From positions 186,001 to 250,000 of the forward strand of contig PIZK01000002.1 in assembly GCA_002835545.1 (NCBI GenBank): a stretch of 64,000 nt of DNA, written 5' to 3'. Positions within the stretch are counted from its first letter, which is position 1. Each line of letters opens with the position of its first letter. Below are positions 35,606 through 44,483 of this stretch, piece by piece. The DNA comes from Alteromonadales bacterium alter-6D02 (lineage in GTDB: Bacteria; Pseudomonadota; Gammaproteobacteria; Enterobacterales; Psychrobiaceae). Under the pieces are notes generated by a model, which saw nothing but the letters and a program-made list of their open reading frames with translations, ran no database searches and had not been told where the DNA came from. The translations under genes were made by a program, and so were the position numbers.

Positions 35606-36076
35606 ATGAAAGCAAATAGCGATATAGTTAAACAACTCAACCGCGTTTTAACGGTCGAGCTAACATCGATAAATCAATTTTTCTTACATGCCCGCATTTT
35701 TAAAAATTGGGGCTTAGAGGCGTTAAATCATAAAGCCTATAAGAAATCGATTAAAGATATGAAGCAGGCCGATAAGCTCATTGAGCGAATCTTGTTTTTA
35801 GAAGGCTTACCTAACTTACAGCAACTTGGACGATTACGCATTGGTGAACACACACAAGAAATGCTTGAGTGTGACTTACACTGTCAAAACGATCAAAACC
35901 AATTAATGGCTGAGGTTATCCAAGCGTGTGAAGATGCAAATGATTACGTGAGTCGAGACATTTTGGTCGAAATCTTAGATTACGAGCAAGAATATATTGA
36001 TTGGCTCGAAGCGCAGCTCGACCTAATCAAAGGTATGGGCGTTGAAAACTACCAACAAGCAATGATGGATAAATAA
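35606..36076 (+). CDS. bfr: Bacterioferritin subunit, heme-ligand type without ferroxidase site
   Basis: A 156-residue Bfr. The family body is clear (TSINQFFLHARIFKNWG, LIERILFLEGLPN, DILVEILDYEQEYIDWLE). The heme-binding Met52 is kept. By alignment with Escherichia coli Bfr from memory, ferroxidase residues are mostly replaced: Glu51 is Asp, His54 is Gln, Glu94 is Gln and His130 is Tyr. This subunit should bind heme but not oxidise iron by itself. The gene 11 bases downstream has the opposite set of residues, so the two probably co-assemble. Confidence 0.92.
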   Translation: MKANSDIVKQLNRVLTVELTSINQFFLHARIFKNWGLEALNHKAYKKSIKDMKQADKLIERILFLEGLPNLQQLGRLRIGEHTQEMLECDLHCQNDQNQLMAEVIQACEDANDYVSRDILVEILDYEQEYIDWLEAQLDLIKGMGVENYQQAMMDK

Positions 36077-36087
36077 GGGGATTAAAA

Positions 36088-36555
36088 ATGAAAGGCGATA
36101 ATGAAGTAATTGATGGTTTAAATATGTTGCTCGTTGGTGAGTTAACCGCGATGGATCAATATTTAGTGCACTCAAAAATGTATGAAGATTGGGATTTGTC
36201 AAAACTACATGAGCGTATCGCTCATGAATTTGATGATGAAAAAGAGCATGCCCAGAAGTTAATTGAACGAATCTTATTTCTCGAAGGTAAGCCTGATGTG
36301 ACTAAGCGAGAAGGTTTGGCGATTGGCTATACCGTTCCTGATATGTTGCAAAATGACCTTAATCTTGAATATCAAGTGGTGACCAACTTACGTAAAGTGA
36401 TAGCTCTTTGTGAAAGCAAGCAAGACTTTCAAACACGAAATATGTTGATGCCTTTACTGGAAGAGACTGAGCAGGATCATGTTTATTGGTTAGAGCAACA
36501 GCTAGGCTTGATTGATAAGGTTGGTTTAGAAAATTACTTACAATCGATGATGTAA
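36088..36555 (+). CDS. bfr: Bacterioferritin subunit, ferroxidase type without heme ligand
   Basis: A 155-residue Bfr with all ferroxidase ligands visible: Glu18, Tyr25, Glu51, His54, Glu94, Glu128 and His131. The heme ligand position 52 is Lys instead of Met. It should oxidise Fe(II) but not bind the inter-subunit heme except with the other subunit. Paired Bfr subunits of this sort are described in Pseudomonas putida and Neisseria. It forms an operon with the preceding gene, behind the Fur-type box. Confidence 0.92.
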   Translation: MKGDNEVIDGLNMLLVGELTAMDQYLVHSKMYEDWDLSKLHERIAHEFDDEKEHAQKLIERILFLEGKPDVTKREGLAIGYTVPDMLQNDLNLEYQVVTNLRKVIALCESKQDFQTRNMLMPLLEETEQDHVYWLEQQLGLIDKVGLENYLQSMM

Positions 36556-36566
36556 CTGTCAGGGAG

Positions 36567-36590
36567 AAGGGAGCCAATGGCTCTCTTTTT
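36567..36590 (+). terminator. Intrinsic terminator after bacterioferritin genes
   Basis: GGGAGCC (36569-36575) pairs with GGCTCTC (36579-36585) around AAT and is followed by five T. Confidence 0.75.
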
Positions 36591-36623
36591 GACATGTAAT
36601 AAATGGTTTTGCATGTTATAGCT

Positions 36624-36650
36624 GAAAAAAAGCCCCGATAACGGGGCTTT
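36624..36650 (-). terminator. Intrinsic terminator after the TonB receptor gene (minus strand)
   Basis: AAAGCCCC and GGGGCTTT pair around a six-base loop (36629-36650). On the minus strand the stem runs into a T-tract. Confidence 0.85.
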
Positions 36651-36702
36651 GCCTTCAGTTTTAATCGCTCACTTGAGAGAGAATAAGCGTTTAAAAAACT
36701 GT

Positions 36703-39700
36703 CTAGAATTTAGCTTCAGCACCAAGATAGAAGAAGCGCCCTACACCACCGCCGTAAACGCTAGAGTAATTCCCTTTACCACTAATAATGAACGGTCCAT
36801 TATTATCGAAAATGTTATTTACGCCTCCATAAATACGAACTGATGCATCACCTTCTAAATCAACCATGTAAGAAGCAGACACGCTATGTTTGATATAAGA
36901 ACCAATGTCTTGGAATGCCAAAGGTTCAGGGTTTTCAACACACTTATCGGTTGCACTGGCACATTCCTCAGCATTACTTTCTAAATAGCCTTGGTATGAG
37001 GTTTCACGTGCGAGACTATCTTTAACACTGCCTTTAAACTTGGTACTCCAACGAATACGTAAATCGTCTAAGCGCCATGTTGCAGAAGCTGAAGCGACAT
37101 CCTCGAATGAGTAAGATCTGTAGCCTAGAGTGTCGGTTGTTTCTAGCGCACCATTGACTTCCTTAGTTGTTGAATCTTCAAGAAGGTGAGTGTAATGGGC
37201 TTTTAGCTTTAACGAACCTAACTCATTCAAGTCAAACGCATACTCTGCTGCAACGTCATAACCGCGTGTTGCCATCATGTCAGCATTAAAATAAGTCTGT
37301 ACAACTTCAGTTAATCGGCCTTCACCGTCACGGGTAATTGCATTACAGTACTGATTGCCTATGCCATACTCAACGCCTGTTGGTGGGTTATAACACCCTG
37401 ATAGAATTTGTTCGTTACTTAACGTGGTAATAACATCTTCAATCTCAATATCAAAATAGTCGATAGCTAAACGAAACCCTTCTAGTTGTGTCGGGGCAAA
37501 TGTCATACCAAAGGTAAATGTTGTACCTGTTTCTTCAAATAATTGATCATTACCAGCACTTGGAGAGTAACCAGTATCAGGCAGGTTGAAGATTCCATCT
37601 TCATCAGAGTCTATTGTCGCTTGGATGCCAGAGTCTTTTCGGCAGTTGTCATGGCCTGGCTTAGTTGAATCTGCCGTTGTGTCCTTACAGATGTCTGCAA
37701 TGGTGTCATAATCACCAGCAATGGGAGAAAGTAGCTCTTTAATGTTTGGTGCTCGCTGTGCGACAGAGTAGTTGGTGCGCAGTGCATAGCCCTCAACTGG
37801 CTCCCAGATAATACCTGCTTTGTAACTTCCAACATTTCCCACTTGTTCCATACTGTAATCGGCAGCACGTACAGATACTTCTGCAGATAAGTTTTTAGCT
37901 GCAAATGAATCTTTTAGTAATGGAAAAGCAAACTCAGCAAAGATTTCTGATACTTCAACTTCACCTGAATATGAAGGGATATAGTTGAAAGAAATACCGC
38001 CAGTTTTTGATATTTCATCAGTTTCTACTGACTGGGTGTCTCTACGATACTCGGCGCCAAATACGGCAGAAACTGGCCCCGCAGGCAGTTCAAATAAATC
38101 TCCCGCAATGTAGCCTAATACATTGAATTGGGTTAAGTCTGAATCAAGTGTTGCATTATGACGAATGTAGTCAGCTGCCTCTTCTGAAATAGAGCCTATA
38201 CCAAATAAGTTAACTGGCACACAACCATCGGCTCTTGCCTCCGCCTCTTTACATTGAATGGTAACGCCATCTTCTGCGTATTCGGCTTTTAATGCTGAGT
38301 TTAATTTGGCAACATTAATTTCATTGAGACGAAGCTGTTCTTGTTTGAATGTACCGTAACCAACTGAAACATCCCAATCCCAGTCGCCATCAAATAGCGT
38401 ACCTTGTAAGCCTGCCCATGAACGTATCGTGGTACGGGTATTGTCAGTTGTCACTTGACCTACCTCGTGTAAACGACGATCAAAATAAATTCTTCCGTTC
38501 TTTTCCCACAGTTCTTGATGAGGCTTCATCGCTTCAGGGATATAAGGATTATCCCATGTCATGTAATCTAACCTGACATCAAAGGGTTCGCCATTACTGT
38601 CGTAGGCAGCGCCTTTTTCACGTTCGTAAATATCTTCTGGAGATTTTTTATTGAGGGACTTATTTTGGCTAAATTGAACCTGAAAGTATGATGCAATATC
38701 ATCATTTAAGTCATAATCGACTTTAACGGCAGCGACCAATGCTTCGTCAGGCACTTTAAGCGCGACCCATTGTGTCGAGTTAACACCATAGATTTCCTCA
38801 TTACCTTTCCAGTCATCACGAAGACCAGACTCGTCATACCAAAATTGTGTATCGTTTGACGAGTCTTCACCAAAAACACCACCAGCGGTGCCATCAGAGA
38901 GATTTACCCAAGAAGTTTGCCCGTCTTCAAGATCACGCATACAGGCGTATTCGCCACTTGTGGTCCACATTGCATTACACATTTTCTCGTCGTCGTAGGT
39001 ATAGGCATCTGCCACCTGTGCACGCTTACGGTCACTTGCGAATAGCCCGTGTTGGCGATCATAGCTAGCGCTGGCAAAAACATAACCTCGCTCATCACTA
39101 AAAGACGTACCAAAGCTTAAATCTAGACTGTTTTCTTTGCCACCACCATCGGCACTTTCACCGACTCGAACATTGGCGCTAAATCCTTCTTTATCTTTTT
39201 GGGTAATAATATTAACCACACCAGCAATAGCGTCGGAACCATAAGCCGCTGAAGCACCACCTGTGATAGTTTCAACTTTTTGAACCATCCCCGCTGGGAT
39301 GGTACTAAGGCTAACATAACTACCGCTGTGACTATTTGAAACAACACGGCGGCCATCAATTAATGTTAAGGTTCGGCTTGTTCCTAAGCCACGCAAATCG
39401 ATAGTCGATAAGCCAGTGGCTGTAACACTTGATTGGGTGGTGCTGTTACTTGAGCCTTCGTGAATTGCTGGCATATTATCGATTAGAATTTCAGATAAAG
39501 AACCTAAGCCAGTGTCTGAAATAGCATCTTTATCCATTGTTACTAATGGTGTTGCTACTGAGAAACTATCACGTCGTAGTCGCGAGCCTGTCACTGTAAT
39601 TTTTTCTGGTGCTTGGTAATTCGCTTTTTGTTGTTTAACGGTGTCTTTATCTGTTGCTTTGCGGGCAACGGCTTCATCGTTGTCTTGTGCTAACGCGGGT

Positions 39701-39759
39701 GCGGTACAAGCGAGTGCTATTGCAGCTGATATCGCATGTCTTTTAAAGTGGGGAATCAT
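36703..39759 (-). CDS. TonB-dependent outer-membrane receptor, substrate unknown
   Basis: A receptor of about 1018 residues. A signal peptide ends near ALAQDN. A TonB-box-like EKITVTGSRL precedes the plug, which has LGSLSEILIDNMPAI, DLRGLGTSRTLTLIDGRRVV and ETITGGASAAYGSDAIAGVVNIIT. The barrel ends in Phe (YLGAEAKF), as outer-membrane proteins do. ATG at 39759 is preferred: AAGGA is seven bases upstream, whereas ATG 39765 is too close to it. Receptors of this Asn/Asp-rich type in Alteromonadales often take up peptides or glycans; the substrate is not visible here. No Fur box is seen. The divergent regulator is a candidate controller. Confidence 0.9.
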   Translation of the reverse strand: MIPHFKRHAISAAIALACTAPALAQDNDEAVARKATDKDTVKQQKANYQAPEKITVTGSRLRRDSFSVATPLVTMDKDAISDTGLGSLSEILIDNMPAIHEGSSNSTTQSSVTATGLSTIDLRGLGTSRTLTLIDGRRVVSNSHSGSYVSLSTIPAGMVQKVETITGGASAAYGSDAIAGVVNIITQKDKEGFSANVRVGESADGGGKENSLDLSFGTSFSDERGYVFASASYDRQHGLFASDRKRAQVADAYTYDDEKMCNAMWTTSGEYACMRDLEDGQTSWVNLSDGTAGGVFGEDSSNDTQFWYDESGLRDDWKGNEEIYGVNSTQWVALKVPDEALVAAVKVDYDLNDDIASYFQVQFSQNKSLNKKSPEDIYEREKGAAYDSNGEPFDVRLDYMTWDNPYIPEAMKPHQELWEKNGRIYFDRRLHEVGQVTTDNTRTTIRSWAGLQGTLFDGDWDWDVSVGYGTFKQEQLRLNEINVAKLNSALKAEYAEDGVTIQCKEAEARADGCVPVNLFGIGSISEEAADYIRHNATLDSDLTQFNVLGYIAGDLFELPAGPVSAVFGAEYRRDTQSVETDEISKTGGISFNYIPSYSGEVEVSEIFAEFAFPLLKDSFAAKNLSAEVSVRAADYSMEQVGNVGSYKAGIIWEPVEGYALRTNYSVAQRAPNIKELLSPIAGDYDTIADICKDTTADSTKPGHDNCRKDSGIQATIDSDEDGIFNLPDTGYSPSAGNDQLFEETGTTFTFGMTFAPTQLEGFRLAIDYFDIEIEDVITTLSNEQILSGCYNPPTGVEYGIGNQYCNAITRDGEGRLTEVVQTYFNADMMATRGYDVAAEYAFDLNELGSLKLKAHYTHLLEDSTTKEVNGALETTDTLGYRSYSFEDVASASATWRLDDLRIRWSTKFKGSVKDSLARETSYQGYLESNAEECASATDKCVENPEPLAFQDIGSYIKHSVSASYMVDLEGDASVRIYGGVNNIFDNNGPFIISGKGNYSSVYGGGVGRFFYLGAEAKF

Positions 39760-40154
39760 TGCCATTTCCTTGTTACTATTATACGAGCTGGGTTTTTATT
39801 GTTGTTATGGTTAGGCTTTTAACCATTGGAGAGCCAATAGTTAAAGCGTTTACCTGTTTTAGGCCACTCGAAGTGCAAGCTCAATTGTTAGCGGCTCTTT
39901 TCTTGCTCATTTATATATCTTTTTAATATCTATTCTTTTAATAACAGTGATTTAATTGTTCTTTGTGGTTGTGTGATTAAGATCCTGTTTTAAGTCTTTT
40001 TGCCTCTATTGCCGCGTTCTTTACTGATTAAGGATTGTGGTTAGAGGGGGTAAGTGATAGTTTTAAGAGGTATGCTTGATTGTATTTTTTATTGATTAAG
40101 AGTTTTATCTACACTGTTGCTGAATGATATTCAGTCTTGGATTTTTTGCCTTTT
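39760..40154. other. 395-base divergent region between TonB receptor and regulator
   Basis: This AT-rich stretch must contain both promoters and probably a binding site for the winged-helix regulator. I see no clear dyad or Fur box, and no ORF. Confidence 0.5.
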
Positions 40155-42296
40155 ATGAGCTTACAAGCCCCCTTCAAACTTGAACGTTTTACTGTGATGC
40201 CACACGAAAATAAAGTGGTAAAGAGTGATGAGCAGTTATTAATTCAACCTAAATTTATTGATGTTTTAGCTTATTTAGCGACGCAGTACCCGCGTTTAGT
40301 TAGCCGTGAGGAATTAATTGAAAATATCTGGGAAGGCAATCAATATGTGGGTGAAAAAGCATTAACTAACGCTATTTGGAATTTAAGAAAGGCGCTGAAA
40401 AGTGATGACGTTCAGTTTATTGAAACGGTAAGAAAAACTGGTTATAGGTTGTTAATTGAACCAGAATATTTACCGGAGCCAGTGGCTAATTTGACTCAGA
40501 CAGTTGAATTGGCCGTTGAACCTCAGCAACTAAATAAATCAAGGTTTTCGCTCGGTAAACTGATTGGCGTTGTTCTTTTTTTATCGTTTATTGGCGGGCT
40601 AAGTTATAACCTTGTTGTTCACTTTATTATTGAGCATCAGCAAGATGAGGAATCCGCTTTAGTTATCTCTAATTTAACCGCGGCACCGGGCCGTGAACTG
40701 TATCCTGCGGTATCTCATGATCAACGTTATCTGATTTATTCATGGCGTCGTATAAATCAAAAGGCCGATATTTTCTTAAAAGATTTAACTCAACCGGATC
40801 TCTTGCCTCGACAGCTGACCTTTACTGATGAATCTGAGTCGTCCCCTATATGGGGAAAGCGTGGTAAATATATATTCTTTGTCAGGAAGTCATGGTTAGG
40901 GGCGGATTGTTTTGTCATTAAGATGGATATTGCTACAGCAAGTGAAAAAGTTGTGGCTAATTGTCCGCCTGGAATAAATATTTATTTATCGTTGACTGCT
41001 GATGGTAACCAATTGGCTTACACGGGCTTTGAATCAGGCATGGGAACCGGGATTTATATTAAATCTTTGATCGAACCTCACTTACCTGCTATCCGTTTTT
41101 CTTGTGCTAAAGATTGTAACTATAGTGATAGAAGTATCGCTTTTTCTCCCGATGGGAAATATGCAGCGGTTAGTCGCCGGGCCGAAGATTTAGTTGAAGA
41201 TATTTATCTTGTCAATTTACAAACAAAACAAACACAACAACTTACCTTTGGTGAAGGGGATATAAAAGGCTTTACTTGGACTGCAGACAGCAAACGTTTA
41301 GTTTATGCATCCAAAAGTTCGTTAACTCGTTCGGGACATATTATTTCAATAGATAACGGAAAAATTGAGCCCCTTAATGTTGAAGGTTTCAGTTTTCCAT
41401 CGTTTATTCCAAACAGCAGCAGTTTGGTTTTTCATCGCTGGAATGTTGCAACATTTATCTCATATTTACCATTGGCGGAAAAGGTTAACGCAACGCCATT
41501 TCCATTGATTCAGTCGGATTATAGCCATAGTTCAGCACATTATTCCCAAGCAAGAGAGCGGCTCACCTATATATCGAATGAGTCTGGATACAATGAAATT
41601 TGGACGGCCAATTTAGATGGTACTCAACGAAAAAAGCTCACTAATCTTGAAAATAACTTAAGCGCACCAAGGTGGTCTCATAACGGCTTGCACATTGCAT
41701 TCTTAGGCACGGTGTCTAATAGGCAAAGTAGCAGCATTTATATTTTAAACGTTGAAACATTAGCCGTTGAAGAATTAAAGACTGAGTTTGACACGTTATA
41801 TAGGCCAACTTGGGGAATTAATGATAACGCATTGATCGTAGCTGCTAAGACTCAGGGGACGTCTAAATTATATCAAATACCATTAAATGGAGAGGAGCCC
41901 GAAATTGTTGCTAATACACCCGCTCGTTATGCAATACAAACGAGTGATAAGTCCATTTGGTATGTTAAGGGTAGTAAAAGTGGCTTATGGAGAGTGAACC
42001 CTAGTGATAAAAAGCAGCCGTTAGCGGTAATTGATAAAGACAATTTTAAGCAACGTTATAATTGGACGGTAACGGATAAAGGAGTTTTCTTTCAATCGGA
42101 CTATAAAGATCATCATCGCATTATGTTTTATGACTTTGCCAAAGAACAGCTGACACCGATGATGAAGCTACCATCAAGGACGCTCGAAAGTTCTGGGTCA
42201 ATGTCTTATGTAGCTCAAGATGACAAGTTACTGTTTACGCAAAGTCAATTTCCCCAAGTCGATATTAAAAGCTTGAGTCACCCACTGTTACAATAG
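40155..42296 (+). CDS. Membrane-bound winged-helix regulator with TolB-like beta-propeller
   Basis: About 713 residues. The N-terminal 100 residues form an OmpR/CadC-type winged helix (LLIQPKFIDVLAYLATQYPRLVSREELIENIW, AIWNLRKALKSD, IETVRKTGYRL). One membrane helix (IGVVLFLSFIGGLSYNLVV) follows near residues 137-160. The periplasmic remainder has PD40/WD40-like repeats such as YPAVSHDQRYLIYS, AFSPDGKYAAVSR and PRWSHNGLHIAFLG. This is the CadC/ToxR mode: a sensor fused across the membrane to a DNA-binding domain. I take ATG 40155 rather than TTG 40137; neither has a clear ribosome-binding site. It faces the TonB receptor gene, its likely target. Confidence 0.85.
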   Translation: MSLQAPFKLERFTVMPHENKVVKSDEQLLIQPKFIDVLAYLATQYPRLVSREELIENIWEGNQYVGEKALTNAIWNLRKALKSDDVQFIETVRKTGYRLLIEPEYLPEPVANLTQTVELAVEPQQLNKSRFSLGKLIGVVLFLSFIGGLSYNLVVHFIIEHQQDEESALVISNLTAAPGRELYPAVSHDQRYLIYSWRRINQKADIFLKDLTQPDLLPRQLTFTDESESSPIWGKRGKYIFFVRKSWLGADCFVIKMDIATASEKVVANCPPGINIYLSLTADGNQLAYTGFESGMGTGIYIKSLIEPHLPAIRFSCAKDCNYSDRSIAFSPDGKYAAVSRRAEDLVEDIYLVNLQTKQTQQLTFGEGDIKGFTWTADSKRLVYASKSSLTRSGHIISIDNGKIEPLNVEGFSFPSFIPNSSSLVFHRWNVATFISYLPLAEKVNATPFPLIQSDYSHSSAHYSQARERLTYISNESGYNEIWTANLDGTQRKKLTNLENNLSAPRWSHNGLHIAFLGTVSNRQSSSIYILNVETLAVEELKTEFDTLYRPTWGINDNALIVAAKTQGTSKLYQIPLNGEEPEIVANTPARYAIQTSDKSIWYVKGSKSGLWRVNPSDKKQPLAVIDKDNFKQRYNWTVTDKGVFFQSDYKDHHRIMFYDFAKEQLTPMMKLPSRTLESSGSMSYVAQDDKLLFTQSQFPQVDIKSLSHPLLQ

Positions 42297-42330
42297 TGTT
42301 ATGTATGGGGAGTTAGTCGTAAACAATGAA

Positions 42331-43269
42331 CTAGGCGGAACAGCACGTCCTTTCGAGTAAGCTAATCTGGTTTCTTCCAGACGATTTTGCTTGATACAAG
42401 CACCTATCAGCAGAGGACATTGCTTGATCTAAGGTACCTTTTGTATAAGAAGATAAACCAATCGAAACAGTGACTTTGATTTGGCAGCTACCATACAGCG
42501 CTGTCATTTTTTCGACGCTTTCTCTAAGCCTTTCTGCAATAAGTAACGCCGTCGCATTGTCTGTTTCTGGAAGTAAAATTGCAAACTCTTCACCACCAAG
42601 GCGGCCAAATATATCATATGGGCGTAGTTGATCATTAATTGTTTGACAGAAGTCTTTTAATACTTGATCGCCAGCAGCATGACCAAATTGGTCATTAATC
42701 TCTTTAAATTCATCCAAATCGAGCATTAATATACTGCTGTGGGTACCGATACGCTGACAACGTTTTTGCTCTATGTCTGCTAAACAAAAAAAGTGACGAC
42801 GATTATGAATACCGGTTAATTCGTCTGTCGTTGCTAATTTGAATAAGTTATTGGAGTGCGAGGTGAGTTCAGCTTCGACTAATTTGGTTTTAGTGATATC
42901 AGTCGCAAATAAAAAGATATGGTCATCAGCAACAAGTTGTTCCGTTACTTGCAACCAGCGTTGATCGTGTAGATCAATTTCAAAGCGTCTATATTCTTGA
43001 GTTCGTCTTTTCTTTCCGGCTTGATGGAGCCAATGATCGAGGTCGGTCGTTTCAACGATGACACCAACATTGTGTAAGTAGCAATGTTCAATTAAAGATG
43101 AAAAAGTTTGGCCTGTGGCGATAACTTTTGTTGTACCAAACATTTCAGCGAGGCTGTCATTACAAAATATGAGCTGGTCATTTTGATCGAATACACCAAA
43201 GCAATCATCGGTTTTACTTAGCGATTCAAAAATCAGCTGTTCAATATAAGTTCCGTTTACATGTTCCAT
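42331..43269 (-). CDS. PAS-GGDEF diguanylate cyclase
   Basis: A 312-residue soluble protein with no membrane helix. An N-terminal PAS domain (DDCFGVFDQNDQLIFCNDSLAEMFG) ends in FATDITKTKLVEAEL, typical of a PAS-linker. The cyclase begins at DELTGIHNRRHF, with LDLDEFKEINDQFGH, active site GGEEF, and RPYD exactly five residues upstream as inhibitory I-site. It should make c-di-GMP under control of the PAS ligand. An FNR-type site lies about 115 bases upstream, hinting at oxygen control. Confidence 0.92.
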   Translation of the reverse strand: MEHVNGTYIEQLIFESLSKTDDCFGVFDQNDQLIFCNDSLAEMFGTTKVIATGQTFSSLIEHCYLHNVGVIVETTDLDHWLHQAGKKRRTQEYRRFEIDLHDQRWLQVTEQLVADDHIFLFATDITKTKLVEAELTSHSNNLFKLATTDELTGIHNRRHFFCLADIEQKRCQRIGTHSSILMLDLDEFKEINDQFGHAAGDQVLKDFCQTINDQLRPYDIFGRLGGEEFAILLPETDNATALLIAERLRESVEKMTALYGSCQIKVTVSIGLSSYTKGTLDQAMSSADRCLYQAKSSGRNQISLLERTCCSA

Positions 43270-43385
43270 GAGGTATAAGCCGTGATATCTGATTAGTTAT
43301 CCAATATTGGATGCTCAAGGGTAAAGTAATTAGCTCTCCTGCTGCTAATCAATTCGTATGATTTATGAACTAAATTAACGTTAAA

Positions 43386-43399
43386 TTGATCTAGATCAA
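43386..43399. promoter_or_regulatory. FNR-type binding site
   Basis: TTGATCTAGATCAA is an exact match to TTGAT-N4-ATCAA. It lies upstream of the PAS-GGDEF gene on the minus strand. Confidence 0.6.
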
Positions 43400-43612
43400 T
43401 ATGTATGGGGTTTTACAGGTTTCTAATTAAAAATATCCTAAAAAAGCGTTGGTCTGCAGTCCTTGTATGAGTAGTTATTAGCCGCAAACGAATTGTACCA
43501 ATTCGTTTGGCCATTCTCTTTCTGAACGCTGTCAGTTTTATTTTTCAAGTACAAGCTGTACAGCCATCGTGTATTTAAAAACTTAAGCTCACAACAAAAG
43601 TCGTCGAGAATA

Positions 43613-43635
43613 TTTTATGATGATTCATCATAAAA
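43613..43635 (-). terminator. AT-rich hairpin after the TetR gene
   Basis: TTTTATGATGA and TCATCATAAAA pair perfectly around one base, four bases beyond the TetR stop codon. It could end that transcript, although no long T-tract follows. Confidence 0.45.
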
Positions 43636-43639
43636 CACC

Positions 43640-44278
43640 TCAGGACTTTTTCCGTAAATGAGGGCTGTTCTTGAGCATGAAAAAGTAATTATCCACTAGA
43701 GACTCAGCCATGGCGGCTAAATCGAAACGCTGGGGTTGATAAAGCCAATTGTCGATTAATCCACAAAAATAGGCATGCTTGGTGATGGCTGCTTGTTCAA
43801 CATCTAAATCATGTGGCAGTTGTTGTCGTTTGATCGCATTAGTGAGTGTGCGCTTGATATTGTCATCAATGGTCAAGAAGTTATCCAGTTGGCGCAGTTC
43901 AATTTGTTCAACTGTACCGTTATATTCGAACTTATGCTGGATAATGCTAAACACCCTTTGCTGGCGCTTATCATGGGCTAGGTTTTTGAGTAAGTTAACT
44001 GAAAACTCTCGGTATTTTCCTAGTGGATCAGGTTCATTTTCATCCGTTAGAGCCAATGACAGTTGATCGATTGGCGAGCAGACTCGCTCAAGCATTGCTT
44101 GGAATAATTCGACTTTGTTTTTAAAGTGCCAATAAATGGCCCCACGGGTTAACTGTACATGGTTAGCAATATCCATGAGGGTGGTTTGGCTAAAACCTTT
44201 ACTAAAAAAAACCTCTTCAGCACCATCAAGTAATAGGGCGCGAGTAGCAGCGGCTTGTTCTTTGGTTTTTCTGACCAT
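43640..44278 (-). CDS. acrR: TetR-family repressor, AcrR-like
   Basis: A 212-residue TetR regulator. MVRKTKEQAAATRALLLDGAEEVFFSKGF and TTLMDIANHVQLTRGAIYWHFKNKVELF make up the HTH and are very like AcrR, TtgR and MtrR. The start is the ATG at 44278, with GAGGT upstream; a longer frame to 44356 would run through the promoter region. It is divergent from an AcrAB-type pump, and a 15-bp-arm palindrome lies between. Repression of the pump, relieved by hydrophobic drugs, is expected by analogy. Confidence 0.93.
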   Translation of the reverse strand: MVRKTKEQAAATRALLLDGAEEVFFSKGFSQTTLMDIANHVQLTRGAIYWHFKNKVELFQAMLERVCSPIDQLSLALTDENEPDPLGKYREFSVNLLKNLAHDKRQQRVFSIIQHKFEYNGTVEQIELRQLDNFLTIDDNIKRTLTNAIKRQQLPHDLDVEQAAITKHAYFCGLIDNWLYQPQRFDLAAMAESLVDNYFFMLKNSPHLRKKS

Positions 44279-44358
44279 AACGACCTCAAAAATAAAAATA
44301 CAATCAGTAACAAATTTTGGTAAAAAACTGGTTGAATTAACAACAGCTATTACCATAC

Positions 44359-44390
44359 ACTTTAAACATACATGAATGTATGTTTAAAGT
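44359..44390. promoter_or_regulatory. AcrR-type operator between regulator and RND pump
   Basis: ACTTTAAACATACAT (44359-44373) and ATGTATGTTTAAAGT (44376-44390) are perfect inverted copies around GA. The core ACATACAT/ATGTATGT resembles the known AcrR operator. Confidence 0.85.
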
Positions 44391-44483
44391 CGAATTGAGA
44401 CATGATGACAAATAGTTCTATTGTCGTAACTGATGTAGTAGCTAACCATCAATGGCTATTTTTCTCGTTATTTTGAGGCCCCC

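Larger units (their letters stand above)
43270..43639. other. 370-base intergenic region with several palindromes
   Basis: It holds the FNR-type site at 43386-43399, an inverted repeat CAAACGAATT/AATTCGTTTG at 43485-43509 and an AT-rich perfect hairpin at 43613-43635 beside the TetR stop codon. No ORF is apparent. Confidence 0.55.
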
